Below are positions 45,027-54,048 of a stretch of DNA of 64,000 bases, in pieces. The notes below the pieces were generated by a model, which was given only the letters and a program-made list of their open reading frames with translations, had not been told where the DNA came from and did not search any database. Numbering within the stretch: the first letter of the stretch is position 1; each line of letters opens with the position of its first letter. Position numbers and translations under genes: made by a program. Origin of the DNA: Pontibacter kalidii (GTDB lineage Bacteria; Bacteroidota; Bacteroidia; Cytophagales; Hymenobacteraceae); assembly GCF_026278245.1 (NCBI RefSeq), contig NZ_CP111079.1:3040501-3104500 (forward strand). The letters run 5' to 3'.

Positions 45027-48000
45027 TTAAAAAGTCAAAGAAATTCCGAGGATGAAGGTGCGGGTTCTCGGGTAGAACGACAGTGGCTCAATACCAGGCG
45101 ATAAGCCCGCCGCTAGTATATCGCCCGTGTTGATATCGGTTCCCCCTAAAGACCGCCGGATAGCGGAGGCCTCGGCAGGGGTCAGGTTGGCACCGCCTGC
45201 ACCACCGCCACCGCCAGGCTGCACGCCGGCTGATTGAGAGCCGCCATATACATCGCGGGTAGCACCCAGCCTTGGTTCAGGGTCTATGCCACGGTAATCT
45301 GTGATCACAAACGTGTTGTTGCCGGCAATGTAAACAGAAGCGTTAGTGAGGTGCTTCCAGATAGTAGGCAGCCGGTAAGAGAGACGGAAGTTATCCAGAC
45401 GGATGAAGTCCCCGTCTTCTACCCATTGGTCTGAAAATGCAGGAGATATTCCTTCCGGTATACCGGTGTCGAAGGCATCTTCCACCACGTTATTGCTTGG
45501 AAAGCGGTTAGGGTTGGCAGAGTAAATGTAAGGCCCGTTCACGATCTGATGCCCAAATGCGCCCCTGAGCAGGAAGTCGAGCGTGAAGCTCTTGTAGGAA
45601 AAGGTGTTGCCCCATCCGAATATCAAGTCTGGGTTGGCATCTCCCAAGAGCGTACGGTCGGCACCGAAGGGGTCTTCGCCTCCGCCTCCGAAGTCCTCCC
45701 ACAGGTAAATGGGCTCCCCTGTATCACTGGTGCCGTAGCCTCTCAGGACCGGTCCGTAAAACTGGCCCACCGGGCGGCCCTCCAACAGCGCCACAGGTGC
45801 CGCTATACCGCCCTGGCCACTGCCAAAACTACCAAAGGTTCTGGGGCTTTCAGGGTCATACTGGAACAGGCCGGAGCTCAGCGACTCAATCTGGTTCCTG
45901 TTATGCGAAAGGTTCAGGAGAGTCCGCCACTGGAAGTTATCCGTCTCTACGGCCAGGTAATCCAGCGCCAGCTCCACGCCGCGGTTATTGATTTCTCCCA
46001 CGTTAGCCAGTATGTTGGGAGCTATAGCCGTCAGGTTCTGAGAGCCATAACGGGTGCCTATGGCGATCGGGTATTCGAACAGCAGGTCTTCCGTATCCTT
46101 ATCATAGAACTCCAAAGAGCCACTCAGTCGGCCATCCAGGAATGCGAAATCCAGTCCGATATTCCACATTTTGGATGTCTCCCACTGCAGGTCCGGATTG
46201 GCGTTCTGCAAAGGCCTGTAGGCAGAGCGAAACTCCCCGCCTGTCTGGTAGGTGCCGCTGCGGCCATAAAGTGGGCGGGCCGCATAGTCCGGAATACCAT
46301 CCTGGTTGCCGGTAACACCATATCCTACACGCAGCTTGAGGTCATTGATAAACCCGACTCCCTGCAAAAAGTCTTCCTCTATGATGCGCCAGCCAACAGA
46401 AAGCGAAGGGAACCATCCCCAGCGGTTCTCCTCCCCGAAACGGGAAGAGCCATCTCTGCGGATATTAGCTGTCAGCAGGTACTTATCGTCATAAGAGTAG
46501 TTGATTCGACCCAAGAAGCCTATCAGAATAGCCTCTGATTGGAAAGAACCGACCTCCCGATCACTCGGAAAGTCTCCTGTTCCAAGGTTGTTGTATCCGA
46601 ACACGTCCGGGAAACCTCTGTTTGCGGAGAAAAACCCTTCGTTTGATAGCTTCTGGTAAGTATAACCTCCCAGCACGTCAAAACTATGCGAACTGATTAC
46701 TTTGTTATACTGTGCGGTCAGCTCCATCAGCCGGTCAACTACCTCCCGTTCAGACCTTAACCCGAAGGCGACATTGTTGTTATTTGCGCGCCACGTACTT
46801 GGCCTGAAGAAACCATAGATACTGTTAAAGCTGTTACTAGACAGGTTTACACCCAACCGCAAGTCTGTCACCGGCTCTACAAAGACTTTCAGGTTACCGA
46901 GTGTTTGTCTGTCTCTGGACTCATTGGTGATCTGCTCCATGCGTGCCACGGGGTTCTCTATCTCAAAGCCACCCGGAATGCGGTTGCCGTTAAATTCATC
47001 GAAGCCCTCTACTCCCGGCTGCAGGTAGGTGCCCTGGTCGTTAAAAACGGGGAAAGTAGGGTTAATTCTGCCGGCCAGCAGAAAAGGGAAGTAATCGACA
47101 TAGTCTTTATTACTTACGAACTGCGAGAGCAGCAGCTGTACCTCCACCCGATCGTTTAAGGCTGTCTGGCTCAGGTTGAGGCGCCCGTTCAGGCGATCAA
47201 AGCCAGAGTTTATGGCAACGCCGGGCTGGTCCAGGTATACTACCGAGCCGCGGTAGGTAAACTTGTCGGTACCGCCTGACACAGCGAGGTTATAGTTTTG
47301 GCTGATGGCATTTTCGGTTAATTCGTCAAACCAGTCGGTCCTGGCACCATAGTCGTTTGCCGCCACGTCCAGCCCCTGCTCCCGCAGCCTGTCCACATAC
47401 TCATCAGCCGACAGGAAGGGCAGGGTTCTGGCCACAGTCTCTACTCCGACATAGCTGTTGACATCCACAGTGATCCTGCCTTCGGTACCGCGCTTGGTCG
47501 TGATCAATATGACCCCATTGGCACCTCTTGAGCCATAGATAGCCGAAGCGGATGCATCTTTCAACACGTCCATGGATGCGATATCTTCCGGCGCCACCGT
47601 GTTGATGTCTGCCCCGGCCACCCCATCTATCACGATCAGCGGCTCACTGTTGGCGCTAAGGGAAGAGGTGCCCCTTAAACGGATGGCCGGGCGGTTGTTG
47701 GTCGGGTCTCCACTAGCGGAGACAATGTTGAGGCCAGCCACCTTACCTTGTATGGTCTGCAAGGGGTTGTTGTTCAAACCAGCATTCAGGTCCTCGGAAG
47801 TCACTGTGGCGGTAGCCCCTGTTACATCAGCTTTTCGCTGTGTACCATAACCCGTTACCACCACTTCGCCTAAGGCCTGTACATCCGTAGCAAGCGTAAC
47901 GTTGATTACAGCCCGGTTATTGATGGGCACCTCCTGTCTTTGGTAGCCCAGGGAGGAAATAACCAGCGTTCCGTTGGGGTCGGGCACGCTGAGCGTGAAG

Positions 48001-48281
48001 TTACCTTCTACATCCGTGGTAGCTCCCACCGTTGTACCCTTAACAAGAACGGCAGCCCCCGGTACGCCTTCTCCCTGCTCGTCTGAAACTTTGCCGCTAA
48101 CCTCTAGCCGCTGCTGCTGCACTACAGCAGAAGTGCCTGCGCTAACGGCTGCTTCCGCCCAGGCTACCCCCTGCGAGTAGCTTAAGGTTACCAGCAAAGC
48201 TACTAATAGCTTCTTTTTTGAAAGGAGCCCTAAAAGACTGCTTTGAGGAGGCCCATCTGAGGTAAAGTATAGCTTTCTCAT
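45027..48281 (-). CDS. SusC/RagA family TonB-dependent receptor
   Basis: 1084 residues. An N-terminal signal peptide is preceded by about 20 extra residues. A carboxypeptidase-like domain (RLEVSGKVSDEQGEGVPGAA, about 60-130) comes before the plug (EVVVTGYGTQRKADVTGATA, and the SusC signature IDGVAGADINTVAPEDIASM with VLKDASASAIYGSRGANGVI). A 22-strand barrel follows, ending ...RTFILGISLTF. It imports a ligand across the outer membrane with TonB energy. No glycoside hydrolase or regulator is nearby, so the ligand is not obviously a polysaccharide. Confidence 0.95.
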   Translation of the reverse strand: MRKLYFTSDGPPQSSLLGLLSKKKLLVALLVTLSYSQGVAWAEAAVSAGTSAVVQQQRLEVSGKVSDEQGEGVPGAAVLVKGTTVGATTDVEGNFTLSVPDPNGTLVISSLGYQRQEVPINNRAVINVTLATDVQALGEVVVTGYGTQRKADVTGATATVTSEDLNAGLNNNPLQTIQGKVAGLNIVSASGDPTNNRPAIRLRGTSSLSANSEPLIVIDGVAGADINTVAPEDIASMDVLKDASASAIYGSRGANGVILITTKRGTEGRITVDVNSYVGVETVARTLPFLSADEYVDRLREQGLDVAANDYGARTDWFDELTENAISQNYNLAVSGGTDKFTYRGSVVYLDQPGVAINSGFDRLNGRLNLSQTALNDRVEVQLLLSQFVSNKDYVDYFPFLLAGRINPTFPVFNDQGTYLQPGVEGFDEFNGNRIPGGFEIENPVARMEQITNESRDRQTLGNLKVFVEPVTDLRLGVNLSSNSFNSIYGFFRPSTWRANNNNVAFGLRSEREVVDRLMELTAQYNKVISSHSFDVLGGYTYQKLSNEGFFSANRGFPDVFGYNNLGTGDFPSDREVGSFQSEAILIGFLGRINYSYDDKYLLTANIRRDGSSRFGEENRWGWFPSLSVGWRIIEEDFLQGVGFINDLKLRVGYGVTGNQDGIPDYAARPLYGRSGTYQTGGEFRSAYRPLQNANPDLQWETSKMWNIGLDFAFLDGRLSGSLEFYDKDTEDLLFEYPIAIGTRYGSQNLTAIAPNILANVGEINNRGVELALDYLAVETDNFQWRTLLNLSHNRNQIESLSSGLFQYDPESPRTFGSFGSGQGGIAAPVALLEGRPVGQFYGPVLRGYGTSDTGEPIYLWEDFGGGGEDPFGADRTLLGDANPDLIFGWGNTFSYKSFTLDFLLRGAFGHQIVNGPYIYSANPNRFPSNNVVEDAFDTGIPEGISPAFSDQWVEDGDFIRLDNFRLSYRLPTIWKHLTNASVYIAGNNTFVITDYRGIDPEPRLGATRDVYGGSQSAGVQPGGGGGAGGANLTPAEASAIRRSLGGTDINTGDILAAGLSPGIEPLSFYPRTRTFILGISLTF

Positions 48282-48329
48282 ATAATGGCGTTAAGAAGTG
48301 ATAGTTAAACTTATTAGAAACCACGCAAG

Positions 48330-48360
48330 CAGATGTATCCTTAAAAGCCCTTTTACAAAA
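48330..48360 (-). promoter_or_regulatory. Candidate promoter of the SusC gene
   Basis: On the minus strand, TTTTG (48356-48360), 18 bases, then TACATCTG (48330-48337). The consensus is TTTG-N19-TAnnTTTG; the -7 box is one base off and the spacing one short. About 50 bases upstream of the ATG. Confidence 0.4.
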
Positions 48361-48529
48361 TGCAATGCTACAGGTCTGCCACACTTTGGAGCTGTCTGGT
48401 GTCTTGCCTGTACTTTCAGCCAAGGGCGGCTTGCCCCTTATCCTATATCTATCTGTCTATTAGCGCTTTTGCACCCTCAACTGCTACATAACACCATTAA
48501 TTTAAATACCACTACAATCAAAAAAAGTT

Positions 48530-48560
48530 GTATTTAAATACTTATTTTCATGAAAATAAG
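48530..48560. promoter_or_regulatory. Two abutting perfect palindromes, candidate operator
   Basis: GTATTTAAATAC (48530-48541) and CTTATTTTCATGAAAATAAG (48541-48560) share a base at 48541. The second is a 20-bp perfect palindrome. They lie about 250 bases before the SusC start. Dimeric regulators often bind such sites. Confidence 0.7.
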
Positions 48561-49043
48561 ACGATAATAAGTTTACTAGGAAAAATTACACGGAAAAATC
48601 CTAAATACCCGGTATTGATCCTCTGTTACTACTCTGTCGAATTCTTCTTTAAAGTATCCGCCTCTGTACTATACTCAGGAAGACTTGCACTTACCTGAAT
48701 CATCGCCAGAATCAGCCAATTTGCCAAACGCTAATTACCTATAACACATATTAATAAAAGCGTTAATCACCGGCAGGACCACCCTTCTGGCTGCTACCTG
48801 TTTCAGGCCAAGGCAGAGAAAACGTTAAGGGAGAAAGCAACAGGAGTAGCTGTAGCTGCAGGAATGGTATTCCGGAGAGAAAGACAGGGTCTACGGCATG
48901 CCCATGGTGCTGTGCCTGGCAAAGGCCGGTTTGCCAACAAATGACTGCTATTGCCGTTTATTGAATGGGAAACTATACTGGTACATGAACTGAACATCCA
49001 GGCATCAGCAAGTTATTATCTGTAATCTAAAAAACAGCAAGCT

Positions 49044-49220
49044 ATGACAAAAGGACATAATCAGAGCCAAAACAAACAGAGCCAGCCACACGGCAAGAGC
49101 TCAGACGACAAGAAAGCGAACCGCCACCAGAGCGACCAGCAGAAGAACAAGAGCCCGAACCAGGGCCGAAACGAGAATAAGGAGCAGTCTGGCGGCACCA
49201 AAGGCCAGAATGCCATTTAA
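49044..49220 (+). CDS. Small, highly hydrophilic low-complexity protein
   Basis: 58 residues: MTKGHNQSQNKQSQPHGKSS, then DDKKANRHQSDQQKNKSPNQ and GRNENKEQSGGTKGQNAI. It is almost entirely Gln, Asn, Lys, Ser, Gly and His, with no hydrophobic core, so intrinsically disordered. A purine-rich aaaaaacagcaagct precedes the ATG, and a strong terminator follows 26 bases after the stop, both of which favour a real gene. It recalls small stress-related or nucleic-acid-binding proteins, but no family can be named. Confidence 0.65.
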   Translation: MTKGHNQSQNKQSQPHGKSSDDKKANRHQSDQQKNKSPNQGRNENKEQSGGTKGQNAI

Positions 49221-49245
49221 GGAGACAAGCCAGCCAGAAACAAAA

Positions 49246-49286
49246 TAGCCCCGGCCTTTGTACTTAAGCCGGGGCTGCCTGTTTTT
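49246..49286 (+). terminator. Terminator of the small hydrophilic protein gene
   Basis: The perfect stem AGCCCCGGC / GCCGGGGCT has a 12-base loop and is followed by GCCTGTTTTTAT. It also lies at the 3' end of the convergent gene at 49300. Confidence 0.88.
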
Positions 49287-49299
49287 ATACTTTTACACG

Positions 49300-49929
49300 T
49301 TAGCGCCTCTCCTTTTTCCGCTCCTCATAGGCATCCTTGGCCTGGCGGCTTTTCTGCAGCGTGGCAAACTCTACCTGCAGGGCCGCAATCTTAATCTTAT
49401 CGCCGGTGTTGAGCAGGTCCAGCACCTCGGCTTTGCGGCTGTTCAGCTCCCCTACCACAAACTCGGCATAGGCCCAGTCCTGTAGGCTCCAGTTCTGGCG
49501 GTAGCCACGGGTATACTCTAAAGCCCTGTTAAAGGCATCGCGCAGGTGCACAGGCTTAATTTTGCTGATGTGGGTGGTGCCGGTCATCTCCCGCTCCCAC
49601 CGCTCCAGCTCGCGCCCGTCCAGGTCCACCAGCTCACCCTCGTGCCGCTCCTCCCACGCCTCATACTCCCGCTTATAGCCGTTATACTCGTTTCTGGACT
49701 TCTCAGACAGCTTTTTGCTGTTGCTGTCCAGGCTGTAGGTCAGCTCCTTAAACTCTTTTTTCACGGTGGGCCATTCGGCGGCTATGGTACTGTCGGCCTG
49801 GGTGCTGCGCTGCTGCATCCAGGCACGCAGCTCGGCCAGGTCGCGCTCCAGCTGCGACTGCGCCTGCACTATTCCCACTGTAACGATAGCCAGCACGGCG
49901 GTAAACATCCACTTCAAAGGTCTTTTCAT
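49300..49929 (-). CDS. Secreted helical protein of unknown function
   Basis: 209 residues. The signal peptide MKRPLKWMFTAVLAIVTVGI ends at VQAQ. The mature part is helical and charged (LAELRAWMQQRSTQADSTIA, LSEKSRNEYNGYKREYEAWE, VVGELNSRKAEVLDLLNTGD, VEFATLQKSRQAKDAYEERK), with coiled-coil heptads and no Cys. It begins after the same leader, ttactactatgaaaa, as the small secreted gene at 23153. Family not recognised. Confidence 0.7.
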   Translation of the reverse strand: MKRPLKWMFTAVLAIVTVGIVQAQSQLERDLAELRAWMQQRSTQADSTIAAEWPTVKKEFKELTYSLDSNSKKLSEKSRNEYNGYKREYEAWEERHEGELVDLDGRELERWEREMTGTTHISKIKPVHLRDAFNRALEYTRGYRQNWSLQDWAYAEFVVGELNSRKAEVLDLLNTGDKIKIAALQVEFATLQKSRQAKDAYEERKKERR

Positions 49930-50153
49930 AGTAGTAAGGGAGTTTTACTTATAAACTTAAACAAGCCTCTACCGTAAATATTGTGCCAAACATATGCTTT
50001 TCGGTTTAATTTTCCTGCTGCTCAAGGTAAACTAAGTTTGCGGCAGGCACTAAAAACATAACATCTAATGCGTTGAGCTGTTCCATACTTTTAGGCCCGG
50101 CACACGTTTAAGCTTAAGGCACGGCCAAGCAGGTATGGCGGCAGCACAGTTTT

Positions 50154-52595
50154 ATGAGCAATAACCCACAAGGCAACTTCCACGAGACGGTGGTCTCCAT
50201 AAGCAGCAGCGACCATGTGAAGCTGAGCGTAGACGATTTCCCGTTCAAGACCACGCTTAGCCTAGCGCCGCTTATTTCTTACTGGGAGGAGAAGCTGCAG
50301 AACGACCCCAACTGTAACGCCGACCGCATACGGGATCTGATAACGCTGTTGCGAAACACGCCCGAGCTCATGGGCTCCATCGAGGAGATCACGATAGTGG
50401 ACAAACACCTGGACACACTGGACGTGCTGATGGGGGACATTTTTCCGGGCGCGCTGTGGGAGAACGACATCAAGGCCGTCTCGGTGCCGTTCAGGTTCCA
50501 GAGCTTTTATGCCACGCCCAAGCTGGAGGAACTAGGCCTGCTGGAGGGCACCGACTCCTCGGAAAGGCTGGAGCTGGACCGAAAGACACTGCTTTTCAGG
50601 CTTACGCTGCAGGCTTACACCATCATACTTGCCAAGTTCTACAAGGCTAACTTTGTGGTCAACGAGCCCTTCGTATTTACCACCCACGATAAGTTTACGG
50701 GGCTGCCGCGCCATTATAAGGTGGATGTGGACCTGAAGTTTATGGAGGTAAAAGCCAAAGGCGAGGTGAAGCCGCTCAAGGCCCAGCAGATAAACTACCT
50801 CATCAACCGCTACAACAACCTGGACAGGTGGATGGAGCTGCTGCCGCCCGACAATTTTGAGTTCAGCGGATTCGCCATCTTCGACTTTACGGACGTAACG
50901 ATGGAGCAGACCATCTCCTCCCTCCGCTACGACCTGCTGGACAAGGACTCCGTGAGTACCAGGGAAGGCTTTACGAGCCTGCAGCAAAAGCTGCGCGTGC
51001 TCTTTGGCCTGCCGGGCATACAGCTGGGCTTCGCCTCCTGCCCGAACCTGCGCGAGTTCGACACCAGCTACGCCCGCCGTATCTGGAGCGGCCTTATACT
51101 TACCCAGGACTGCGACCTGTCGCTCAGCGACCTGAAAGGCTCTATCTATGAGCCCGTCATGAAGCAGGGAAACACCGTGGTGGTGGAGGACCTGAAGGTG
51201 CTGCACCACCCCACCCGCATGGAGCAAAAGCTGCTGGAGATGGGCATCCGCAACCTCATCATCGCGCCGCTGGAGTACGAGGGCACCACCATTGGCCTGA
51301 TGGAGCTCGCCTCGCCCATCCCCGGCGAGCTGAACGCCCTCTCCACCATCAAGCTAAAGGAGATACTGCCCCTGTTTGCCCTGGCCATGAACCGGAGCCT
51401 GGAGGAACTGCGCAGTAGCATCCAGAGCATCATCAAGGAAAAGTATACTGCTATACACCCGATTGTGGAGTGGCGCTTTACGAAGGCAGCCATTAACCTG
51501 CTGGAGAGAATGGAGCGCAACAACAGCCCGGAGATAGAGCCTATCATCTTCCGCGACATCTATCCGCTCTACGGCTCCTCTGACATCCGCAGCTCCGCCA
51601 GCGAGCGCAACAAGGCCATACAGGGTGACCTGCTCGAGCAACTGGTGCTGGCCAAAGAAGTTATACTTGCCGTAAAGGATAAGATGCCGCTGGCCATACT
51701 AGACGAGCTGCTGTTTAAGATAGATAATCTCTCGCTGAGCATCCTGCACGAGCTTAGCTCGGGCGACGAGGTGCTTATACTTGATTTCCTGCGCTCTGAG
51801 ATCGAGCTGCTCTTCGATTACTTCCTTAGAAAGGAGCCATCGGCAGAACCGGCCGTGCAGGCCTACCGCTCGGCCATCAACAACCCCTATAAGGCTGTTT
51901 ACAACAAGCGCCGCGCCTATGAGGAAAGCCTGTTCATGATCAACGAGACCATCTCCAGCTTCCTGGACAGGGAGGAGGAGAAGGCGCAGCAGATCTTCCC
52001 ACACTACTTCGAGAAGTATAAAACCGATGGCGTGGAGTATAACATCTACATCGGGGCCTCGCTGCTGAACTCCGGCGACTTCCAGCCCATATACCTCAAG
52101 AACATGCGCCTGTGGCAGCTCATGCTCACCTGCGAGATTGCCCGCCGCATACAGAAACTGCGCGCCAGCCTGAAACTGCCGCTCGAGATCACGCAGCTGA
52201 TACTGGTGCACGCCGATCCTATCTCCATCCGCTACAGGCTCGATGAGAAGAAGTTTGACGTGGACGGCGCCAACAACATCAGCTACGAGATCATTAAAAA
52301 ACGCATCGACAAGGCCAACATTCTCGGCTCCGAGGAGCGGCTGACGCAGCCCGGCAAGATCGCCATCGTGTATACCCAGCAAAAGGCGATGCAGGAGTAT
52401 TTGCGCTACCTGGAGTTCCTGCGGGCAGAGGGGTATACCGAAGGGGAGGTGGAGCACCTGGAGGTGGAGGACCTGCAGGGCGTACAGGGCCTGAAGGCGC
52501 TGCGCGTAACGGTGAACCTGAAAGAGGAGCTCCGCCACAATATAGACGCCGGCGACGAGCTGCTGAGCATTGCCCGCTCGGCCAGCCTTAACTGA
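50154..52595 (+). CDS. Large GAF-domain-type cytoplasmic protein
   Basis: 813 residues, no signal peptide. A helical N-terminal region precedes a probable GAF domain (about 310-430: RIWSGLILTQDCDLSLSDLK, NLIIAPLEYEGTTIGLMELA and ASPIPGELNALSTIKLKEIL). The rest (430-810) is helical with VEWRFTKAAINLLERMERNN and a C-terminal globular part. GAF domains bind small ligands or act as sensors, often in signalling proteins, but no kinase, cyclase or response-regulator output domain is seen. The role is unknown. Monocistronic. Confidence 0.72.
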   Translation: MSNNPQGNFHETVVSISSSDHVKLSVDDFPFKTTLSLAPLISYWEEKLQNDPNCNADRIRDLITLLRNTPELMGSIEEITIVDKHLDTLDVLMGDIFPGALWENDIKAVSVPFRFQSFYATPKLEELGLLEGTDSSERLELDRKTLLFRLTLQAYTIILAKFYKANFVVNEPFVFTTHDKFTGLPRHYKVDVDLKFMEVKAKGEVKPLKAQQINYLINRYNNLDRWMELLPPDNFEFSGFAIFDFTDVTMEQTISSLRYDLLDKDSVSTREGFTSLQQKLRVLFGLPGIQLGFASCPNLREFDTSYARRIWSGLILTQDCDLSLSDLKGSIYEPVMKQGNTVVVEDLKVLHHPTRMEQKLLEMGIRNLIIAPLEYEGTTIGLMELASPIPGELNALSTIKLKEILPLFALAMNRSLEELRSSIQSIIKEKYTAIHPIVEWRFTKAAINLLERMERNNSPEIEPIIFRDIYPLYGSSDIRSSASERNKAIQGDLLEQLVLAKEVILAVKDKMPLAILDELLFKIDNLSLSILHELSSGDEVLILDFLRSEIELLFDYFLRKEPSAEPAVQAYRSAINNPYKAVYNKRRAYEESLFMINETISSFLDREEEKAQQIFPHYFEKYKTDGVEYNIYIGASLLNSGDFQPIYLKNMRLWQLMLTCEIARRIQKLRASLKLPLEITQLILVHADPISIRYRLDEKKFDVDGANNISYEIIKKRIDKANILGSEERLTQPGKIAIVYTQQKAMQEYLRYLEFLRAEGYTEGEVEHLEVEDLQGVQGLKALRVTVNLKEELRHNIDAGDELLSIARSASLN

Positions 52596-52859
52596 GAAAC
52601 GTACAAGTATAAAATATCCCTAATATCATATTTAACAGCTGATTCAAACTTTTTTCAGCTGCTGCTTTCATCGGCACAACCACCACAAACACCCTGTTTA
52701 ACAAATACTTAGAGCAAGTATGGAATATACAAAGAACCTAACCTCTGAATATTTATTCAGGACAAGTGCAATTATTTAAAAAAGGATTGCGTTCTCAGTG
52801 GGACTTACGGGACGAAGGCTTCCGGCAAGTATTGTTTCATCAAATCAACTTTTAGCCCA

Positions 52860-53666
52860 ATGAACCTGAGAAACAAATTTATGCCTGCTATGCTGATGTT
52901 AGGCGTGGTAGCGTTTAGCTCTTGCGAGAAGCAGGAAAATGACTCGATCCAGCCGGAGCTGGAGCAGGGAATGATCTCCCACATTCTGGCAGACTCTGCC
53001 GAAGTAACCTCTTATAACTTTGCAGGCAAGCAGCTGAGCCAGGTAAACCACTACGACGTGGAGACAGGCGACCTGGAGAGCTTTGAAAAGTTTGAGCGCG
53101 ACTCGAAGGGGCGCATCCTGAAAAGCAGCACGTACACCGGCGGCAGCAAGACCCTGCTATCGGAGCAGGACTTTACCTACAACACCAGTGGCCAGCTCAC
53201 CAAAAGCAGCATGGCCTATTACAGCGGCAGCAAGCTGGAGTACACCGCCTACGCCACCTATGAGTACAACGCAGACAACAAGCTTGAGAAAAAATCGATC
53301 TTTGAAGGAAAGGACGGAGAAGGGGAAGGCAAGCTGAAGTCTTACACGAAGTTTGAGGTACTGCCAAACGGCAACTACATCCAGGAGAAGCAGTACGTGA
53401 TAGACGACAAGAAGGAAGCCAAGCTGTTCTCCACCACCACCAACTCCTACGACTCCAGTGTGAACCCGTTCCATACGCTGGCGGAGCCTGGCGCTGCCAG
53501 CAGCCCCAACAACCTGGTGGCCTCCTCTACAGCGGTGCACAACAGCAAGAAGACCTACAAGTACAGCTACAGCTACACCTATGATGAGCGTGGCTACCCG
53601 CTAACGCAAACCGTGGTATCGCCGGATGGCAAGAGCGAGACGTATAAGTACCTGTACAGCAACTAA
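52860..53666 (+). CDS. Lipoprotein with YD-like repeat units
   Basis: 268 residues, lipobox VVAFSSC (Cys21). The mature protein has short beta-hairpin repeats such as TSYNFAGKQLSQVNHYDVET, DFTYNTSGQLTKSSMAYYSG, TYEYNADNKLEKKSIFEGKD and YTYDERGYPLTQTVVSPDGK. Each is a Y-x-Y-[DN]-x-x-[GN]-x-[LP] unit as in RHS/YD proteins, but only four or five units are present. Probably a surface lipoprotein. The long hairpin at 53677 follows its stop. Confidence 0.75.
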   Translation: MNLRNKFMPAMLMLGVVAFSSCEKQENDSIQPELEQGMISHILADSAEVTSYNFAGKQLSQVNHYDVETGDLESFEKFERDSKGRILKSSTYTGGSKTLLSEQDFTYNTSGQLTKSSMAYYSGSKLEYTAYATYEYNADNKLEKKSIFEGKDGEGEGKLKSYTKFEVLPNGNYIQEKQYVIDDKKEAKLFSTTTNSYDSSVNPFHTLAEPGAASSPNNLVASSTAVHNSKKTYKYSYSYTYDERGYPLTQTVVSPDGKSETYKYLYSN

Positions 53667-53676
53667 TACCACAGGT

Positions 53677-53736
53677 TGGTATACAAACAACAGCGGCTCC
53701 GGGCGAATGCCCGGAGCCGCTGTTGTTTGTATACCA
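53677..53736 (+). terminator. Exceptionally long perfect hairpin, terminator-like
   Basis: A 28-bp stem with no mismatch: left arm 53677-53704 (begins TGGTATACAAACAACAGCGG) and right arm 53709-53736, with a GAAT loop. The stem core is GC-rich (GCGGCTCCGGGC). No T-run follows beyond the arm itself. Most terminators have stems of 8 to 14. Confidence 0.8.
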
Positions 53737-53812
53737 TCCATGGCAGCCCCGGCGTTAATGCAGAGATATCCCCGGAAATAGAGTATATTGGGGTACGAAA
53801 CAACCTAACACC

Positions 53813-54037
53813 ATGGCAAAAACGAAAATAACAGTAAACAACAACGGATCGCTCCGAGTGGAGGGCGAGGATTTTGAGATTGTAGACAAAGACGGGAACA
53901 CCTATGGCCTGGGCGGGCGCACGCTCGTTTCCATCTGCCGCTGCGGCCTGTCTAAGAACAAGCCTTTCTGCGATGGCTCCCACAAAGGGCACTTTGAGCA
54001 CAACGCTGAGGCCTTTGACCTTCCCCCTAAAAAATAA
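53813..54037 (+). CDS. CDGSH iron-sulfur domain protein
   Basis: 74 residues. The 2Fe-2S motif C-x-C-x8-C-x3-H is present as CRCGLSKNKPFCDGSHKGHF: Cys42, Cys44, Cys53 and His57, the three Cys and one His of the mitoNEET-like fold. No membrane anchor, so a soluble cytoplasmic protein that stores or transfers Fe-S clusters or electrons. It lies 11 bases before the DUF2007/zinc-ribbon gene, an apparent operon. Confidence 0.93.
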   Translation: MAKTKITVNNNGSLRVEGEDFEIVDKDGNTYGLGGRTLVSICRCGLSKNKPFCDGSHKGHFEHNAEAFDLPPKK

Positions 54038-54048
54038 CGCCTATACGT

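Larger units (their letters stand above)
48282..49043. other. Long upstream region of the SusC gene
   Basis: 762 bases without a supported gene, AT-rich from 48490 to 48600. It holds a candidate SusC promoter (48330-48360) and two abutting palindromes (48530-48560). A 64-codon minus frame at 48803-48997 has poor codon use and is rejected. Confidence 0.6.

Noticed and set aside
48803..48997. 64-codon minus frame in the SusC upstream gap
   Set aside because: Poor codon use, no ribosome-binding context, no recognisable motif.
51699..52538. 279-codon minus frame opposite the GAF-type gene
   Set aside because: Antisense shadow; composition is His/Leu/Gln-rich and no signal or motif is seen.
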